Origin: Mycobacterium colombiense | Lineage (GTDB): Bacteria > Actinomycetota > Actinomycetes > Mycobacteriales > Mycobacteriaceae | DNA: 64,000 bases | Assembly: GCF_001672755.1 (NCBI RefSeq) | Contig: NZ_LZKI01000150.1 | Location: 1 to 64,000 of the forward strand | Direction of reading: 5' to 3' | Position numbers and translations under genes: made by a program | The notes under the pieces: generated by a model | Told to the model about the DNA's origin: nothing | The model's input: only the letters and a program-made list of their open reading frames with translations | The model's database searches: none | Shown: piece by piece, positions 62,366 through 64,000 of the stretch | Position numbering within the stretch: position 1 is the stretch's first letter | Layout of the letters: each line of letters begins with the position of its first letter

Positions 62366-63610
62366 TCAGACCCCGAACAGATGCTCGAAGACGCGGGCGA
62401 TCTCGATGTAGAGCGGGATCCCGATGGTGACGTTGTAGGAGAATGTCAGGCCCAGTGAGGCGGCCAGCGGCAACGTCGGGCTCGCTTCCGGGATCGCCAG
62501 GCGCTGCACCGCCGGAACGGCGATGTAGGACGCCGCACCGCACAGGACCGCGAACAGAACGTAGGTGCCGGTCTTGAAGTCGGTGTGAGTCAGCGACGCA
62601 TAGCTGCAGGCGACGATAATGCCCAGCGTCGCAAAGACATTCGGCGCCACCAGGCCGAAGACGATGAACCCGGGACCCGCGGTGCGGAGATCCTTCAACT
62701 TGCGCGACGCCGTCATCCCCATCTCGAGCAGGAACAGGCACAGCACGCCCTGGAAGGCCAAGACGAAGAATTTGTCGTCGTCGGCGACGACCTTCTGTCC
62801 TTGCAGCCCACTGACGAGGCCGATGATGATGCCGCCCATCAGCAGGACCAGGCCGGGGTTGAGGAAGACCTCCTGGAACAGCTCCCGGGAGAAGATGGGC
62901 ACCTTCTTGCCCTTGGGGCGCGCCGGGCTCTGGTCGGCCTCCCAATCGGGGTGCTCCAGCTTTTCCAGCGAGAGCTCCAGCTCCTGCTCGATGGCGGCTG
63001 CTTCTTCCTGGCTCTCGAGGCTCTGCCCGTGTGGAGGACGCGCGGCGGTCCCGGGGCCGAGGCCGACCTTGACCGGCGGTGTGTAGCCGGCCTCGTCGGG
63101 CATGTAGCCGGCGGAGTCCATGCCCCGATGCCGCAGCCGGGCAACGAAATACAGCGCTACCAGGCAGCCCGGGATTTCCATCACGGCCAGCATCACCGGC
63201 ATGTATGCGTTGAAGGCGATGTTCACCGCGGCCAGTACGGCCACGCAGGTGGCGAACGTTCCGGCCGAGTCGGACCCGTAGTAGCCGGCGATGGTCGCGC
63301 GGTCGACCTTCCGCAGTGATTTCAGGCGGCTGAGGCCCAGGTAGGCCAGGCCGCCGATCAGACAGTTCAGCACGAAGCCCAGGACCATGAAACCCACGAT
63401 GACCCCGACGCTCGACGCACTGACCTGCGCGAGTTCTTCCCCGCCGTGCCAGCCGATGGCCAGCAACAGGTACATGGTCAATCCCTGATAGATGACGTAG
63501 GGGAATTCGAACCGCACCTTGAGGATGGGAATCAGGAACCCGAAGTAAAAGAACAATAGAAGCGGTTTGAACAAGTTATGGGTGAAGTTGTGCCAGAACT
63601 CTTGCAGCAT
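62366..63610 (-). CDS. SbtA-like sodium-dependent bicarbonate transporter (Rv2387-type)
   Basis: 414 aa, about ten helices in two repeats around a cytoplasmic loop (residues about 165-240) rich in Glu and Pro. The helices (LIPILKVRFEFPYVIYQGLT; GGIIIGLVSGLQGQKVV) fit the SbtA/DUF897 family of bicarbonate transporters. Actual substrate in mycobacteria is not known. It starts at ATG 63610. No PII-like SbtB gene is adjacent. Confidence 0.82.
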   Translation of the reverse strand: MLQEFWHNFTHNLFKPLLLFFYFGFLIPILKVRFEFPYVIYQGLTMYLLLAIGWHGGEELAQVSASSVGVIVGFMVLGFVLNCLIGGLAYLGLSRLKSLRKVDRATIAGYYGSDSAGTFATCVAVLAAVNIAFNAYMPVMLAVMEIPGCLVALYFVARLRHRGMDSAGYMPDEAGYTPPVKVGLGPGTAARPPHGQSLESQEEAAAIEQELELSLEKLEHPDWEADQSPARPKGKKVPIFSRELFQEVFLNPGLVLLMGGIIIGLVSGLQGQKVVADDDKFFVLAFQGVLCLFLLEMGMTASRKLKDLRTAGPGFIVFGLVAPNVFATLGIIVACSYASLTHTDFKTGTYVLFAVLCGAASYIAVPAVQRLAIPEASPTLPLAASLGLTFSYNVTIGIPLYIEIARVFEHLFGV

Positions 63611-63889
63611 CGATGCCTCCGTTGGTTAGAGCGCTGATCTGGGGAAGCACCGTCCGCAAGCGGAGCAACCACGAAACATCCCGACGACCGTCAAGAATTT
63701 ATCCCCGCCGCTGGCCCGCCGCCACTTGACAGCAGACAGGGTGTCGGACGCCCGCGAGACTGATGATAACCGATGAAACCGCTGCTCAGAGCGCCATCAC
63801 GCGGGCGAATTTCCGCGGGCGTGGCCGCTACCGCTGCCGCTAGTTTGGTGTGAAAGTGCTGTGCATTTACTGTGGAGTCAATAAAGCGG

Positions 63890-64000
63890 TCAGCGCGCAG
63901 ACGGGACGAGCGAGGGCCTGACACCGGCGCCCTTTTTGCGGTGCGTCACCGAGAGCCACGCCGACGGCGAGTAATGCGTCGTGATTTCCTCGAAACCGTC
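63890..64000 (-). CDS. 3' end of a minus-strand gene, possibly a methyltransferase
   Basis: 36 codons and a TGA stop are visible; the rest is outside. The end reads FEEITTHYSPSAWLSVTHRK and continues with a Gly/Arg-rich tail. The frame is open through the window edge, and its composition is like a protein. A SAM-dependent methyltransferase C-terminus is a guess from the wording of this segment. The 279 bases between it and the SbtA-like gene hold no gene. Confidence 0.4.
   Translation of the reverse strand, partial: DGFEEITTHYSPSAWLSVTHRKKGAGVRPSLVPSAR

Overview
This window is a piece of a non-tuberculous Mycobacterium chromosome. Evidence: high GC, many GTG and TTG starts, mycobacterium-specific families (MmpL/MmpS, PapA, FadD/FAAL, PE-PPE acyltransferase, LppR, GpgP/OctT), and a backbone with the same gene order as M. 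tuberculosis Rv2435c to Rv2387, read in inverted orientation. I cannot name the species from the sequence alone. I see no mobile elements, CRISPR arrays, rRNA or tRNA genes.

Layout. 1-10250: an adenylate-cyclase-like sensor (5' end outside the window, catalytic residues degenerate), an MscS channel with a cNMP-binding domain, proA, a MoxR ATPase with its VWA partner, then an overlapping run nadD-rsfS-gpgP-octT-degV. GpgP and OctT belong to methylglucose lipopolysaccharide synthesis. 10247-37805: a lipid island inserted between degV and comEA, where M. tuberculosis has eis. It holds an MmpS/MmpL pair, a six-gene minus-strand run (papA3, mmpL10, PE-PPE acyltransferase, FAAL fadD, Gap-like membrane protein, NAD(P) oxidoreductase) and a divergent 11-kb bimodular PKS. 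Gene content and divergent arrangement match the trehalose polyphleate (TPP) locus. An acyl-CoA dehydrogenase pair plus a small F420/FMN-type oxidoreductase closes the island. 38007-41748: comEA-comEC, holA-like, and rpsT on the opposite strand. 41893-45391: ATP-grasp / alpha-E / transglutaminase-like trio in one overlapping operon. 45445-50268: membrane protein, RNase Z-like hydrolase, CBS protein, PemK/MazF-like protein, lepA. 50271-54269: two tandem LppR lipoproteins, GH15 trehalase, small membrane proteins. 54338-60974: sulfur assimilation: subI-cysT-cysW-cysA on plus, converging on nirA-cysH on minus. Each operon is preceded by a short leaderless ORF rich in Cys codons. 61175-64000: hemW, an SbtA-like transporter, and the 3' end of a minus-strand gene.

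How the parts work together. In the TPP model, the FAAL activates a fatty acid as acyl-AMP, the PKS extends it with malonate into phleic acid, PapA3 acylates trehalose, MmpL10 (perhaps with the Gap-like protein) exports the diacyltrehalose, and the secreted PE-PPE enzyme adds the polyunsaturated chains. The sulfate transporter, APS reductase and sulfite reductase form an import-and-reduce pathway that is probably controlled by cysteine supply through the two Cys-codon leader ORFs.
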